DNA of 64,000 bases from JAJYUU01 sp963822955 (GTDB taxonomy: Bacteria > Actinomycetota > Actinomycetes > Streptosporangiales > Streptosporangiaceae): positions 248,001-312,000 of the forward strand of contig CAWGJS010000001.1 of NCBI GenBank assembly GCA_963822955.1, written 5' to 3'. The position numbers were made by a program, and so were the translations under genes. Positions 18,677 to 28,044 of the stretch are shown here, piece after piece (the first letter of the stretch is position 1; each line of letters opens with the position of its first letter). Below the pieces are notes generated by a model, which was not told the origin of the DNA, did not search any database, and was given only the letters and a program-made list of their open reading frames with translations.

Positions 18677-19336
18677 CTCGTCGCTGGCCGCCAGCTGGCC
18701 GGCGATCAGGTCGGCGATGGCGGCCGGGCCAGTTCCCGGCTCGTGCCGCAGCCCGGCGACTACGCCCTCGCGGTCTAGCTTGCTGCGGTTCTGGCTGAGC
18801 TTCTGCTTCGCCTCGATCGAGGTGATCGTGAGCTCGACGCCGACGATCGCGCGAAGCTGGCCGTCAATGTACTCCGGCGGCGCATCGGTGACCGCCCACG
18901 GATGCTCCCGGCCCCTCTCGTGCATGCGCGTCAGCCTGGTCACGAGCGCTCGCAGCCACTCGGTGTCCTGATGAAAGGCGATCGGCCCGGACAGGTGCAC
19001 GGTCTCGTAGTTCCAGGTCGGCACGACCCGGCCATGCCGCGCCTTGCTCTCGTACCAGGCCGGCGAGATATATGCCTGCGGCCCGTGCACAATCGCCAGT
19101 GCCTGCGTGCCTGCCATCGCGGTCTTCCACTGATCGTTGGCAATCGCGATGTGGCCAAGCAGCCGGCCGCAGTTGCCGGCGGATTCTGCGTCATCGGGAC
19201 GGTCCCAGATGACCGGGAGGAGAGTCGACACCGGCTTCGTGCCGTCGAAGGTGACCAGGTCGGCGGACTGCGCCGCATCGACGAAGGCGGTGATCTGAGC
19301 CAGGTCAGTGAGCGCGAAGTGCCGGGGCATATACAT
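18665..19336 (-). CDS. PaiB-like FMN-binding protein
   Basis: 223-residue split-barrel flavin-binding protein of the PaiB family (negative transcriptional regulator / FMN-binding). It opens with MYMPRHFAL, the usual family start, and contains LLGHIAIANDQWK and TWNYETVHLSG, the conserved core. ATG at 19336 is chosen from family alignment; another ATG is two codons later, and a weak GGA is the only ribosome site. Function in the cell is not established; some members regulate sporulation or protease genes in Bacillus. Confidence 0.85.
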   Translation of the reverse strand: MYMPRHFALTDLAQITAFVDAAQSADLVTFDGTKPVSTLLPVIWDRPDDAESAGNCGRLLGHIAIANDQWKTAMAGTQALAIVHGPQAYISPAWYESKARHGRVVPTWNYETVHLSGPIAFHQDTEWLRALVTRLTRMHERGREHPWAVTDAPPEYIDGQLRAIVGVELTITSIEAKQKLSQNRSKLDREGVVAGLRHEPGTGPAAIADLIAGQLAASDELVG

Positions 19337-19399
19337 GCATCCAGGGTAGACGACCGGAAACTTAGTACCCGGCTGCGCTCCCGGCCGCCTATGCTTGGT

Positions 19400-19692
19400 C
19401 GCTAACGCGCTGACGGAGCCGAGTAGCGCCGGTCTACGCAGGTACAGAGAGCCGCCGGAAGCTGAGAAGGCGGCCCCGCGCCCGGTCCGCGAAGACCCTC
19501 CCGAGCGCGGGGAGGAACGGCAGCCGCCGCCAGCGGCCGGCCCAATGCCCCGCCGGCCAGCCCCCGTCACCGGGCGCTACGAGGCCGGTCCCGCCGCCAA
19601 GACAGCGGCCGGGACCAGCGAAAGTGCGGTGGCACCGCGAGTTCCCTTATCGCCCGCACTCCCAAGGGGTCGCACTCATCCCCTGAGGGAGC
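19400..19692 (+). promoter_or_regulatory. T-box leader (tRNA-sensing riboswitch) of the AspRS gene
   Basis: The 300-nt leader has T-box landmarks in the right order: GAGTAG with a small hairpin (GTAG/CTAC, 19423-19437), AGAGAG at 19446-19451 opening a GCCGCC/GGCGGC stem with GCTGAGAA in its loop (19451-19474), and a T-box sequence GGTGGCACCGCG at 19628-19639. GAC at 19494-19496, followed by CCTCCCGAG, is the best specifier candidate (Asp). GTGCGG (19624-19629) can pair with CCGCAC (19654-19659), while CTCCC (19659-19663) can pair with the GGGAG ribosome site (19687-19691). That suggests control of translation initiation. A TATGCT at 19390-19395 could be the -10 box. Confidence 0.7.
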
Positions 19693-19696
19693 AGTG

Positions 19697-21004
19697 GTGA
19701 TCTCACGAGTACTGTCCGCCGAGCTACCTGAGCACATCGGAGAGCGCGTCACGGTCGCCGGCTGGCTGCACCGCCGCCGGGAACTGAAGTCCGTCACCTT
19801 CCTGGTCATCCGCGACCGGGCCGGGCTCGCCCAGGTCGTCCTGCCGTCCGTCGATGCTGAGCCCGCCACCACAGGGTCCGCCTCCGAGGAGACCGTCCTG
19901 CAGGTGGAGGGCCTCGTCGTCGCGAACCGGCAAGCACCGCGCGGCGTCGAGCTGACCGAGCCCACGATCACCCGGCTGTCCGGCCCTGCGCAGCCGCCGC
20001 CCTTCGACCTGTACCGGCCGGCCCTGACCGCGACCCTGCCGACGATCCTGGACCACGCGCCGGCGACACTGCGGCACCCGCAGCTCCGGGCCGGATTCGA
20101 GATCGCCGCGGCCAGTGCGGCCGGCTTCCGCGCTGCACTCGACCGGGCCTGCTTCACCGAGATCTTCACTCCGAAGATCGTCGGCTCGGCGACCGAGGGC
20201 GGCGCCAACGTGTTCAGCGTCGACTACTTCGGCCGGCCGGCCTACCTCGCCCAGTCGCCGCAGTTCTACAAGCAGGCGATGGTCGGCGTCTTCGAGCGGG
20301 TCTATGAAGTCGGGCCCGTGTTCCGCGCCGAGCCCCACGACACCGCCCGGCACCTGGCGCAGTACACCAGCCTGGACGCCGAGCTCGGATTCATCACCGA
20401 CCATTTCGACGTGATGGCCGTCTGCCGGGACGCCGTCGCTGGCATGGTCGATTTCGTCCGGGAACGGGCTTGCCCGGCCATGCAGCTGCTGTCAGCGACG
20501 CTGCCTCAGGTGCCGGTCCAGATCCCGCACCTGCATTTCAGTGAGGCGATGGCGCTGATCTCGGCGGCGACCGGCGAGGACGTCGCAGCCGAGCCGGACC
20601 TGACGCCCGCGCACGAGCGCTGGCTGTGCCAGTGGGCCGAGCTGGAGCATGGTAGCGAACTGCTCTTCGTCACCGGTTACCCGCTGGTCAGCAAGCCGTT
20701 CTATACCTACCCTGACCCGGAGCGGCCGCGTTACTCCTATGGTTTCGACTTGCTCTTTCGCGGCACCGAGATCGTGACCGGCGGGCAGCGGCTGCACCGC
20801 CACGAGGACTACCTCACGGCGCTCGCCGCGCGCGGCATGGACCCGGCGCCATTCGGCGGCTTCCTGCAGGTCTTCGAGCACGGTATGCCGCCGCATGGCG
20901 GGTTCGCGATCGGGCTGGAACGCTGGACCGCGCGGCTGACCGGGGCGGCGAACGTCCGGCAGGTCACGCTGTTCCCGCGCGACCTGCACCGGCTCAGCCC
21001 GTGA
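19697..21004 (+). CDS. aspS: Archaeal-type (non-discriminating) aspartyl-tRNA synthetase
   Basis: Class II aminoacyl-tRNA synthetase, about 435 residues. The N-terminal OB-fold binds the anticodon (VTVAGWLHRRRELKSVTFLV), and the catalytic core has motif 2 GPVFRAEPHDTARHL and motif 3 GFAIGLERW. It lacks the large GAD insertion of bacterial AspRS, so it is the archaeal/AspRS2 type, which often charges both tRNA-Asp and tRNA-Asn, with GatCAB then making Asn-tRNA. No gatCAB genes are nearby. GTG at 19697 is 5 nt after GAGGGAG; an in-frame GTG one codon earlier is too close. The gene is preceded by a T-box-like leader. Confidence 0.9.
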   Translation: MISRVLSAELPEHIGERVTVAGWLHRRRELKSVTFLVIRDRAGLAQVVLPSVDAEPATTGSASEETVLQVEGLVVANRQAPRGVELTEPTITRLSGPAQPPPFDLYRPALTATLPTILDHAPATLRHPQLRAGFEIAAASAAGFRAALDRACFTEIFTPKIVGSATEGGANVFSVDYFGRPAYLAQSPQFYKQAMVGVFERVYEVGPVFRAEPHDTARHLAQYTSLDAELGFITDHFDVMAVCRDAVAGMVDFVRERACPAMQLLSATLPQVPVQIPHLHFSEAMALISAATGEDVAAEPDLTPAHERWLCQWAELEHGSELLFVTGYPLVSKPFYTYPDPERPRYSYGFDLLFRGTEIVTGGQRLHRHEDYLTALAARGMDPAPFGGFLQVFEHGMPPHGGFAIGLERWTARLTGAANVRQVTLFPRDLHRLSP

Positions 21005-21041
21005 CGGCTAGCCAGTCACTAGATGCTGGACCGGCGGCCGA

Positions 21042-22855
21042 TTACGAAGTCTCTGCCTGCAGGATCTCGGCCGGCGGGCGGCGCCCGCCCGCCTTAGCCG
21101 GGATCGCGATGAGCGCGGCCAGCGCTACGAGCGTGCCCAGCACCACCAGCGCCAGGACCCAAGCCGGCGGGATGTTGAGGGCGCCGCCGTGACTGACGCC
21201 CGCTATCAGCGAGATCCCGGCCGGGATGCCGACGATGGCGCCGGCCAGCGACGGAAGCAGCAGCGCAGTCGACAATCCGGCGGACACCTGGTCGACGCTC
21301 GCGCCGAGCGCGCGGGCCAGCGCAGCGGAGTGCCGGGCATCAAGCACCGTGGCCCAGGTAATGAAGAGCGCGTTCACGACCGCCAGCATGACCAGCACGA
21401 TGGTGACCACTAGCAGTACCTCATCGAGACGGTCATATCGCGGATTGTCCAGCGCAGAGTAGCCGCCGCCGACCTGTTCTTGGTGCGCGTGCACGGCCAG
21501 GACAGCGACGATCGCGGCGACGGTGATGGTCACACTGGCCGCAGTCAGCACAAGCCGCCGCGGCCGCCGGGCGGCTATCCGCAGGCCCAGCAGCAGTGGC
21601 ACTGGCAGCCGGCGGGATATCGCGATCAGCCAGCCCCGCCGCCGCGGTGGCCGGGCGGAGTCAGCCAGCGCCGCAACTGTGTTAGTGCGCGCAGCGCGGA
21701 TAGCCGGCACAACGGTAGCGAGGGCGGCGACCGTTACCGCGAGGCCGGCCACAGTCGCGGCGCCAGTCAGGGTCAGCGACGGCGTCCCTGCGCTGCCGAC
21801 CAGGCCCGCGCCGGGCTCGGTGAGCAGCGGCGCAGCCAGCCAGCCGACCGCCAGCCCGGCGGTCGCCGCGGCCACAGCGATGGTCAGGTTCTCGGCCAGC
21901 AGGACGGCCGCAATGAGCGACGGCGTGCCGCCGACCGCCTTCAGCAGCCCGACCCGGCGGGTCTGCTCGGACATCCGGCCACCGACCAGAACCGCGACGC
22001 TCGCGACCGCGAGCAGCGCGAGCAGCGAACTGCCGAACACCAGCGCCCGCTGCTCGGTCAGCATCATGTTGTTGTCTTCCCGTGCGATCTCTGGCCAGGC
22101 GGACAACCCGAGCACCGAGAACCTGCCGGAGTTGTGCGCCGCCTCGAAGGCGTCCGCCTGTGCCGCGTCGGCCAGCTTCAGGTTCTCCAGGTAGGTCAGC
22201 GGCAGTGCCCTCGTCGCCAGGCTGGCGGCATCGGGCGCCGTCAGCCACATCATGCCGATTTCGGCGGTCGGTACGGGCTGCCGTAGGTGGCAAAGTCGGC
22301 CTGCGGGTAGGGCACGTTGGCGGCGCTGACCGCGACGCCGACGACGGTGAAGTGCCTGCGGTTCAGGGTCAGCCGCTCCCCCACCCTGACGCGAAGGGCC
22401 TCGGCGAAGCTGCGCTCAACGACCACTCCGCCTGGCCGTAGCCAGCTGCCCGCGGTCAGTTCCGGCCGGTCAACCGCGGCCGGTGCCGCGCCGCGCCCTT
22501 CGGCCAGCACGCCCGCGGTGAGGCCGTTGACCCGGACGACCGGCCAGGACACCGGGAACGGCCCGGAGCTGTTCGCGACGCCGGGCTCCCGCGCCAGCGC
22601 CGAGAGGGCAGCAAGGCCGGAGGACGCGGTGACACCTCGAGGCTGGCCGAGATTCAGGAAGCTCGCAACGATATCCGGTCCCCTGGTCACCGCTTTGGTC
22701 TGCTGGTAGGGATGGCCGGTCACGCCGCTCAGGGCCAGCCCGAGCGTGAGCGTCGTGGTGGCAGCGGTGATCGCCAGCAGCAGCAGCACCGCTTCGGCCC
22801 TGCGGTACCGCAGGTCCCGCAGGGTGAGCCGGACGATGAGGGCCAGCCGTCCCAT
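21042..22855 (-). CDS. ABC transporter permease (FtsX/MacB type), frameshifted
   Basis: One permease read in two overlapping pieces: 22855-22250 (N-terminal TM helix and extracytoplasmic MacB-type domain, ending PYRPPKSA-stop) and 22253-21042 (rest of the domain and two FtsX membrane blocks, starting MMWLTAPDA). The intact neighbour encodes an equivalent GLAWTTEPDA at this point, so one G appears to be missing in TCGGCATG near 22252. The break makes an ATGA overlap, so the halves could in principle be made as coupled polypeptides. A sequencing indel is the simpler reading. The FtsX block contains VGGRMSEQTRRVGLLKAVGG. It starts 2 nt after the preceding permease gene. Confidence 0.85.
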
Positions 22856-22857
22856 AG

Positions 22858-24744
22858 TCAGGCCTCCTGGCCGAGCACATCGGCCACAGGCCGACGGATG
22901 CCGATCCGAGTTGGGATGGTGGTCAGCCCGGCGACCGCGATCATGATCCCGAGTACTGCGGCGACCAGCCACCAGGTCGGCGGAACGGTCGTCGCGCGCG
23001 CTCCCCCACCGTTTGCCAGTACGAACAGGCCGATGCCCAGCGGGACACCGAGCACCGCGCCAGGCAGTGCCGGCAGCAGCTGGGCTGCAACCAAGCCCGC
23101 GCTGAGCTGTCGCGGCGACGCGCCGAGCGCGCGCGCAAGCGCCGAAGAGCGCCTCGTCTCCAGCACAGTCGCCCAGGCGGTAACGATCGCATTCAGCACC
23201 GCCAGTCCGACGAGCGCGACGGTGAGCACCACGAGCATCTGCTCGTCCCGGTCGACCACCGGATCGCTGAGCGTGGAAGACGCACCGTGCAGCCGCTCGT
23301 CGACCATGGCGTGGAAGGCCAGCACGGCGACGACTCCAGTGGCCGTGACCGCGATGCTCGCGGCGGTCAGCGCTGCACGGCAGGGCCGGCGCGCGATCAC
23401 GCGCAAGCCGAGCAGCAGCGGCGCGGGCAGCCGCCGGGACATCGCGATCAGCACGGCCCTCCGCCGCGGCGGGCGCAGCTGCTCCGCTAGCGCCGTCACG
23501 GTGCTGACCCTGGCGGCCCGAATGCCGGGGACAAGGGTCGAGGCCAGTGCGACGACGAGCGCAACGGCGGCGACAAGCCCGGCATCCGCGGCGGTGATCG
23601 ACGGCGCGCCCGGTGCACCGACCAGCGCGCCACCGGGGCTGGTTATCAGCGGGGCAGCCAGCCAGCCGGCGAGCAGGCCGACAGCGGCCGCGACGAGCGC
23701 TAGCACCACGTTCTCTGCCAGCAACACCAGCGCGACCAGCCCCGGCGCGGCACCGACGGCCTTGAGCAGCCCGATCCTGCTGGCCTGCTCTGACATCCGG
23801 CCGCCAACCAGCACGGCCACGCTGGCCACCGCCAGCAGCCCGAGCAGCCAGGCGCCGGGCGTCAGGACCTGCTGCTCGTCCTGCACGAGGAGACCGTCGT
23901 CGTAAGCGATGCTCTGCCAGGAGACGAGCTGGCCCGAGCCGGCAAGTTGATGCGCGGCGTTGTAGGCGCTGACGAAATGCTGCGCCGTGGCCGGATCCTT
24001 GAGCTTCAGATCCAGAAGATATGCCAGCGGTGCCGCGGCGGAGGCGAGTGCGCGAGCGTCCGGCTCGGTGGTCCAGGCCAGCCCGGTGTTGGCGGTTGAC
24101 AGCGCCGAGCTGGTCGGAAGGTCGAACACGCAGTTACCGCCGGGCGGGAAGCACATGTTGGGGTACGGCGCGCTGGCCGCGGTGACCGCGATACCGGCCA
24201 CCGTGTACGGACGGCCGTCCAGGGTGACCCGGTCGCCTGCTCTCGCGCCGAGGGCCTCAGCGAACGTGCGCTCGAGCACGATGCCATCCGGCCGCACCCA
24301 GCTTCCGGCAATCACCTTCGGCTGGTCGAGCAGCGCGGGCGCCTCGTCACGTCCTTCCGCCTCGACCGGAGCCGCAGCGCTGCCCAGCCGCAGGATGACG
24401 GAGGCCACAGGGTAAGGACCGCTGTGACCAGCGACGCCTGGCGCGCTGGTCAGAGACCTGGCCTCGGCCTGGATCTGCCGCGGCGGCGGCACTCCGAAGT
24501 CCTGCGGCGCCTGGCCAGGGAGGTGCACCATCCCGGCCGGGCCGCCCAGCTGGGCGACCACGTCCGGGCCCCTGGTGGCTGCCCTCGTCTGCTGATACGG
24601 CTTGTTCGTAACCCCGTGCAGGGCGAGCGCCAGGCTAAGGACTGCGGTGGCCGCGGTGATGGCGAGCAGCAGCAAGAAGGCCTGGGCCGGGCGGCGCCGC
24701 AGATCGCGAGCCGCAAGGCGGCCGGCGAGAATGAAGCGACTCAT
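22858..24744 (-). CDS. ABC transporter permease (FtsX/MacB type)
   Basis: 628-residue integral membrane protein with one N-terminal TM helix (AFLLLLAITAATAVLSLALA), an extracytoplasmic domain (about 45-260), an FtsX block of three helices around 270-410, then a second FtsX block with GLRVIARRPCR near the membrane border and three C-terminal helices. The signature VGGRMSEQASRIGLLKAVGA lies in the cytoplasmic loop. With the ATPase at 24764 and the second permease it forms an exporter of the lipoprotein/antibiotic/peptide type; the substrate is unknown. ATG at 24744 has GGAGGAAC 7 nt upstream. Confidence 0.9.
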   Translation of the reverse strand: MSRFILAGRLAARDLRRRPAQAFLLLLAITAATAVLSLALALHGVTNKPYQQTRAATRGPDVVAQLGGPAGMVHLPGQAPQDFGVPPPRQIQAEARSLTSAPGVAGHSGPYPVASVILRLGSAAAPVEAEGRDEAPALLDQPKVIAGSWVRPDGIVLERTFAEALGARAGDRVTLDGRPYTVAGIAVTAASAPYPNMCFPPGGNCVFDLPTSSALSTANTGLAWTTEPDARALASAAAPLAYLLDLKLKDPATAQHFVSAYNAAHQLAGSGQLVSWQSIAYDDGLLVQDEQQVLTPGAWLLGLLAVASVAVLVGGRMSEQASRIGLLKAVGAAPGLVALVLLAENVVLALVAAAVGLLAGWLAAPLITSPGGALVGAPGAPSITAADAGLVAAVALVVALASTLVPGIRAARVSTVTALAEQLRPPRRRAVLIAMSRRLPAPLLLGLRVIARRPCRAALTAASIAVTATGVVAVLAFHAMVDERLHGASSTLSDPVVDRDEQMLVVLTVALVGLAVLNAIVTAWATVLETRRSSALARALGASPRQLSAGLVAAQLLPALPGAVLGVPLGIGLFVLANGGGARATTVPPTWWLVAAVLGIMIAVAGLTTIPTRIGIRRPVADVLGQEA

Positions 24745-24763
24745 GTGGCCGTTCCTCCGAAAC

Positions 24764-25510
24764 CTAGCCCCCCAGGTCGACAAGCGCGCTGAGCTGGCCG
24801 GTGGTGCCACCGGTCAGCCGGGTGTCATCGATGAACGCGCCGTCCCGCATGGAGATCAGCCGGTCCGCGGTGGCCGCGATCCGCGCGTCGTGGGTGACGA
24901 TGACGAGAGTCTGGCCGGCCTCGTGCAGGCTCTCGAACAACCGAAGCACATCGAGAGTCGCCTCGCTGTCCAGGTTGCCGGTCGGTTCGTCGGCGAGCAC
25001 GACCAGCGGTGCGTTAGCCAGCGCGCGGGCGATCGCGACACGCTGCCGCTGCCCGCCGGAAAGCTGCGATGGCAGATGCCCGGCCCGGTCGGCCAGCCCA
25101 ACCCGCTCGAGCAACTCGCTCGCCCGGCGCCGAGCCGTCCGCGGTGACCGACCGGCCAGCAGGGCGGGCAGCTCGATGTTCTCCACCGCCGTGAGCTCGT
25201 CCATCAGGTGGAATGCCTGGAACACAAAGCCGACCGCATCGCGGCGCAGCGCGGCCATCCCCCGCTCGCTCATCTGATCGATCCGCTGCCCTGCCAGCCA
25301 GATCTGGCCGGCCGACGGCCGGTCCAGGCCACCGAGCAAGTGCAGCAGCGTCGACTTGCCGCATCCGCTCGGCCCCATCACCGCCAGCGTCTCGCCTGCC
25401 GGTACGTCAAGGTCCACGCCGTCGACGGCGCGTACCAGGCTGGCCTCGCGGCCGTATTCCTTACGCAGCCCGCGTGCGCGCAGCATCGAGTGGTTCACGG
25501 TCTCGCTCAT
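24764..25510 (-). CDS. ABC transporter ATP-binding protein (MacB/LolD type)
   Basis: 248-residue ATPase of the exporter. Walker A is GPSGCGKST, the Q-loop is VFQAFHLMDELT, the ABC signature is LSGGQRQRVAIARAL, Walker B is VVLADEPTGNLD, and the switch His is in VIVTHDARIA. The last 25 residues extend beyond the usual end. Its ATG overlaps the PadR stop (ATGA), and the permease follows after 20 nt, so regulator, ATPase and two permeases form one transcription unit. Confidence 0.95.
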   Translation of the reverse strand: MSETVNHSMLRARGLRKEYGREASLVRAVDGVDLDVPAGETLAVMGPSGCGKSTLLHLLGGLDRPSAGQIWLAGQRIDQMSERGMAALRRDAVGFVFQAFHLMDELTAVENIELPALLAGRSPRTARRRASELLERVGLADRAGHLPSQLSGGQRQRVAIARALANAPLVVLADEPTGNLDSEATLDVLRLFESLHEAGQTLVIVTHDARIAATADRLISMRDGAFIDDTRLTGGTTGQLSALVDLGG

Positions 25511-26046
25511 CGCTCTCCCCGCGGGTCAGCCTTCCGCTTCGTCCAAGTCCGCTCACAGGCCTCCAGCCAGCGCAGGTCCGCCTGGAGCCGGAGCACAACA
25601 CCTTCCAGGAGCAGCGCGGCGGCCGACTCGCGCGGCTCGGCCATGGCAGCACGCTGCGCCTCACGCAGCCGGCGCAGCAACTCGCGCCGCTGAGCGTCCA
25701 CGATGGCGACCGGGTCCGCGAGATGCGCTGCAGCCGACGCCAGCAGCTTGAGGTGGAACTCAGCTAGATCGGGCTTCGGCCAGCTCACTTCCGTCAGCCA
25801 CTCGGTCACGCGCTGCTGTCCGGTGGCGGTGAGCGCGTACATCTTCCTGTCGGGCCGGTCCGGCATGCTCGCCGCGCGCTCGGCCGCAACCTGGCCGGCC
25901 TTCTCCAGCCTGGCCAGCGTGACGTAGACCTGTCCGTCGTTCATGGCATCGCCGAGCGGCCCGAGTGCGTCGCGCAGCCGCGCCCGCAGCTGGTAGCCGT
26001 AGGACGGCTCCTTCGCGAGAAGCGCAAGGATGACTTCCTGCTGCAC
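25507..26046 (-). CDS. PadR-family transcriptional regulator
   Basis: 179-residue winged-helix repressor. The N-terminal PadR core spans residues 1-85 (VILALLAKEPSYGYQLRARL, NDGQVYVTLARLEKAG), followed by a C-terminal helical dimerisation domain. It is first in the ABC exporter operon, with its stop overlapping the ATPase start. A tandem dyad just upstream is probably its operator, so it likely represses its own operon until a ligand, possibly the exported compound, binds (inference). Confidence 0.9.
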   Translation of the reverse strand: MQQEVILALLAKEPSYGYQLRARLRDALGPLGDAMNDGQVYVTLARLEKAGQVAAERAASMPDRPDRKMYALTATGQQRVTEWLTEVSWPKPDLAEFHLKLLASAAAHLADPVAIVDAQRRELLRRLREAQRAAMAEPRESAAALLLEGVVLRLQADLRWLEACERTWTKRKADPRGER

Positions 26047-26069
26047 CGGCGAGCGCCCCTAACGGCTAT

Positions 26070-26106
26070 CCAGATAACGGTTATCTAGACCATAACCGTT
26101 ATCTGG
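26070..26106. promoter_or_regulatory. Tandem dyad operator of the PadR-ABC operon
   Basis: A perfect 15-bp inverted repeat, CCAGATAACGGTTAT at 26070-26084 and ATAACCGTTATCTGG at 26092-26106 with a 7-nt spacer. The left half is itself a dyad (AGATAAC-G-GTTATCT) and the right half contains ATAAC-C-GTTAT. It begins 24 nt before the padR start and is much more AT-rich than its flanks. This fits two PadR dimers side by side over the promoter; it could also form an RNA hairpin. Confidence 0.7.
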
Positions 26107-26130
26107 TGGGGTGGCAAGTGCTTGCCCGGG

Positions 26131-27102
26131 TCAGGGAATGTCGATGACGACCTTGCCGACTACACCGCGCTCGACGGCCTCGTGCGCCGCGACGATCTCA
26201 TCGAGCGGGAACCTGGTGATCGGCAGCTCGCTGAGCGCGACAGCGTGCAGCGCCCTGGTGATATCCGCGGCCGCCTGATCCATCGCCCCGGCAGGCACGC
26301 TGTACAGCATCACGAACCGGAGCGTGAGGTTAGCGTTCATGCACCTGCGGACCGGGAGCACCGGATCGTGCGGCTCGGCCGCATAGCTGACGATGTGCGT
26401 CTGAGGGCCGGAGAGCGCGAGGTCAAGCTCGAGGTTGGCGCCGAGTGCCACCTCGACGATCCGGTCCATCTGCGCTGCGAACGCGCGCAGCTGATCGGCG
26501 ACGTCGGCATCGTGGTAATTCACCACCAGGTCCGCGCCCGCCTGCTTAGCCAGCTCGGCCTTCTGTGGTCCGCTGACGGTGGTCGCGACCCGCGCGCCGG
26601 AGAATTTGGCGAGCTCGATCGCGAAGTGGCCGACCGCGCCCGCTCCCCCTGCCACCAGCGCGTTCTTGCTGTCGACCGAACCGTCAGCGAACAGGCACCG
26701 GTGCGCGGTCATGGCAGGAACGCCCAGGCAGGCACCGAGCTCGTCGGATGCACTATCCGGCAGCGCCACTGCCTGACGCGACGGCACCACGCTCCACTGC
26801 GCGGCCGTGCCCCAGCGGTTGCCTGATGCTGCCATGAAAGTCCAGACGCGCTGCCCGACCCGGCCGGAGTCCACGCCCTCGCCGACCGCGTCGATCACGC
26901 CGACGCCATCGTGCTGCGGGATCTGGAAGCCATCGATCGGCCGCGGGGTCGCCCCTGCCCGCGACTTCCAGTCCGTCGGATTCACGCCAGACAGGCGCAT
27001 CCTGACCCGGACCTGACCCGGACCTGGCTCGGGACGCTCAATCTCGACGACGCGCAGTACCTCGGCCGACGGCCCGTACCGGTCGTATGTCGCTGCCCTC
27101 AT
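26131..27102 (-). CDS. NADPH:quinone oxidoreductase (zinc-independent MDR)
   Basis: 323-residue medium-chain reductase of the zeta-crystallin/QOR group. GroES-like domain with VNPTDWKSRAGATP, then Rossmann domain near residue 150 (VAGGAGAVGHFAIELAKFSG). No zinc-binding cysteines. ATG at 27102 overlaps the upstream aldo/keto reductase stop (ATGA), so the two redox enzymes are coupled. The gene ends about 25 nt before the PadR operator. Confidence 0.88.
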   Translation of the reverse strand: MRAATYDRYGPSAEVLRVVEIERPEPGPGQVRVRMRLSGVNPTDWKSRAGATPRPIDGFQIPQHDGVGVIDAVGEGVDSGRVGQRVWTFMAASGNRWGTAAQWSVVPSRQAVALPDSASDELGACLGVPAMTAHRCLFADGSVDSKNALVAGGAGAVGHFAIELAKFSGARVATTVSGPQKAELAKQAGADLVVNYHDADVADQLRAFAAQMDRIVEVALGANLELDLALSGPQTHIVSYAAEPHDPVLPVRRCMNANLTLRFVMLYSVPAGAMDQAAADITRALHAVALSELPITRFPLDEIVAAHEAVERGVVGKVVIDIP

Positions 27103-28044
27103 GAGACCGGCATGATTTTGTCGATCTCGGCGACCTCGTCTTCAGCCGGCTCCCACTCGCCGGCGGCTACGTTCGCCCGCACCTGCTCAGGCGAGGTGGC
27201 GCCAGCGATGACCGAAGCGCAGCCAGGCCGCGCGGACAAGCCGCCGATCGCGACCTCGAGCAGCGACCGGCCGTGCTGCTGCGCCCACTCAGCCAGCGCC
27301 TCGACCTTGTCCAGCTTCGCATCGGTGATGTAGCCGGCCCGGCTCGGCGAGCCTGGTTCCCTCAGCCGGCCCCACCCCGCGCCGGACCTTGCCGGTCAGG
27401 AGCCCGTTTGCCAGCGGGAAGAACGGCAGCACGCCGAGTCCGAACTTCACGGCTGTCGGGACTACGTCGAGCTCAGCCTGCCGCTCCAGCAGCGACCAGT
27501 GATTCTGCGCCGAGATGAACGGGACGGCATTCAGCTCGCTGGCCGCGGCGGCCGCCGCGGCCAGCTGGGCTCCGGAGAAATTGGAGTGGCCGGTATACCG
27601 GACCAGGCCAGCCCGGACCAGCTCGCTGAGCGCCGCCAGCGTCTCCTCGATCGGCGTGACCGGGTCAGGCGTATGCATCTGGTACAGGTCGATGTAATCG
27701 GTCCGCAGCCGGCGCAACGACTGCTCGACTGCGCGCCTGACGTAAGCGCGCCCGCCCTTGGCGCCCGCAGCAGGGCCGTACCCCATGTCGGAGCCCTGGG
27801 CTCCGAACTTTGTAGCTAGCACGACCTGCTCGCGCCGGCCAGCCAGCACCTCGCCGAGCAGTTCCTCAGACCGCCCGCGCCCGCCATATGTCTCCGCGGT
27901 GTCGAGCAGCGTGACGCCCGCGTCGATTGCCGCATCGACGACTGCGCGCGTCTGCTCGATGTTCAGCCGGCGACCGAAGTTATTGCAGCCAAGCCCGACG
28001 ACTGATACTACGAGCCCAGAGTTACCCAGAGGCCTGTAGCGCAT
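27099..28044 (-). CDS. Aldo/keto reductase, frameshifted
   Basis: NADPH-dependent TIM-barrel reductase of about 314 residues. The catalytic tetrad is visible: Asp in LLDTAETYGG, Tyr in the same segment, Lys in VVLATKFG and His in LYQMHTPDP. After GTRLAEPGR the frame is lost near 27334-27343 (a GGCCCGG run). The protein continues in the next frame with YITDAKLDKVEALAEWAQQH and ends DEVAEIDKIMPVS at a TGA that overlaps the next gene's ATG. That precise junction shows the second frame is the true one and one extra base has slipped in. ATG at 28044 follows AGGTGG. Confidence 0.88.
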
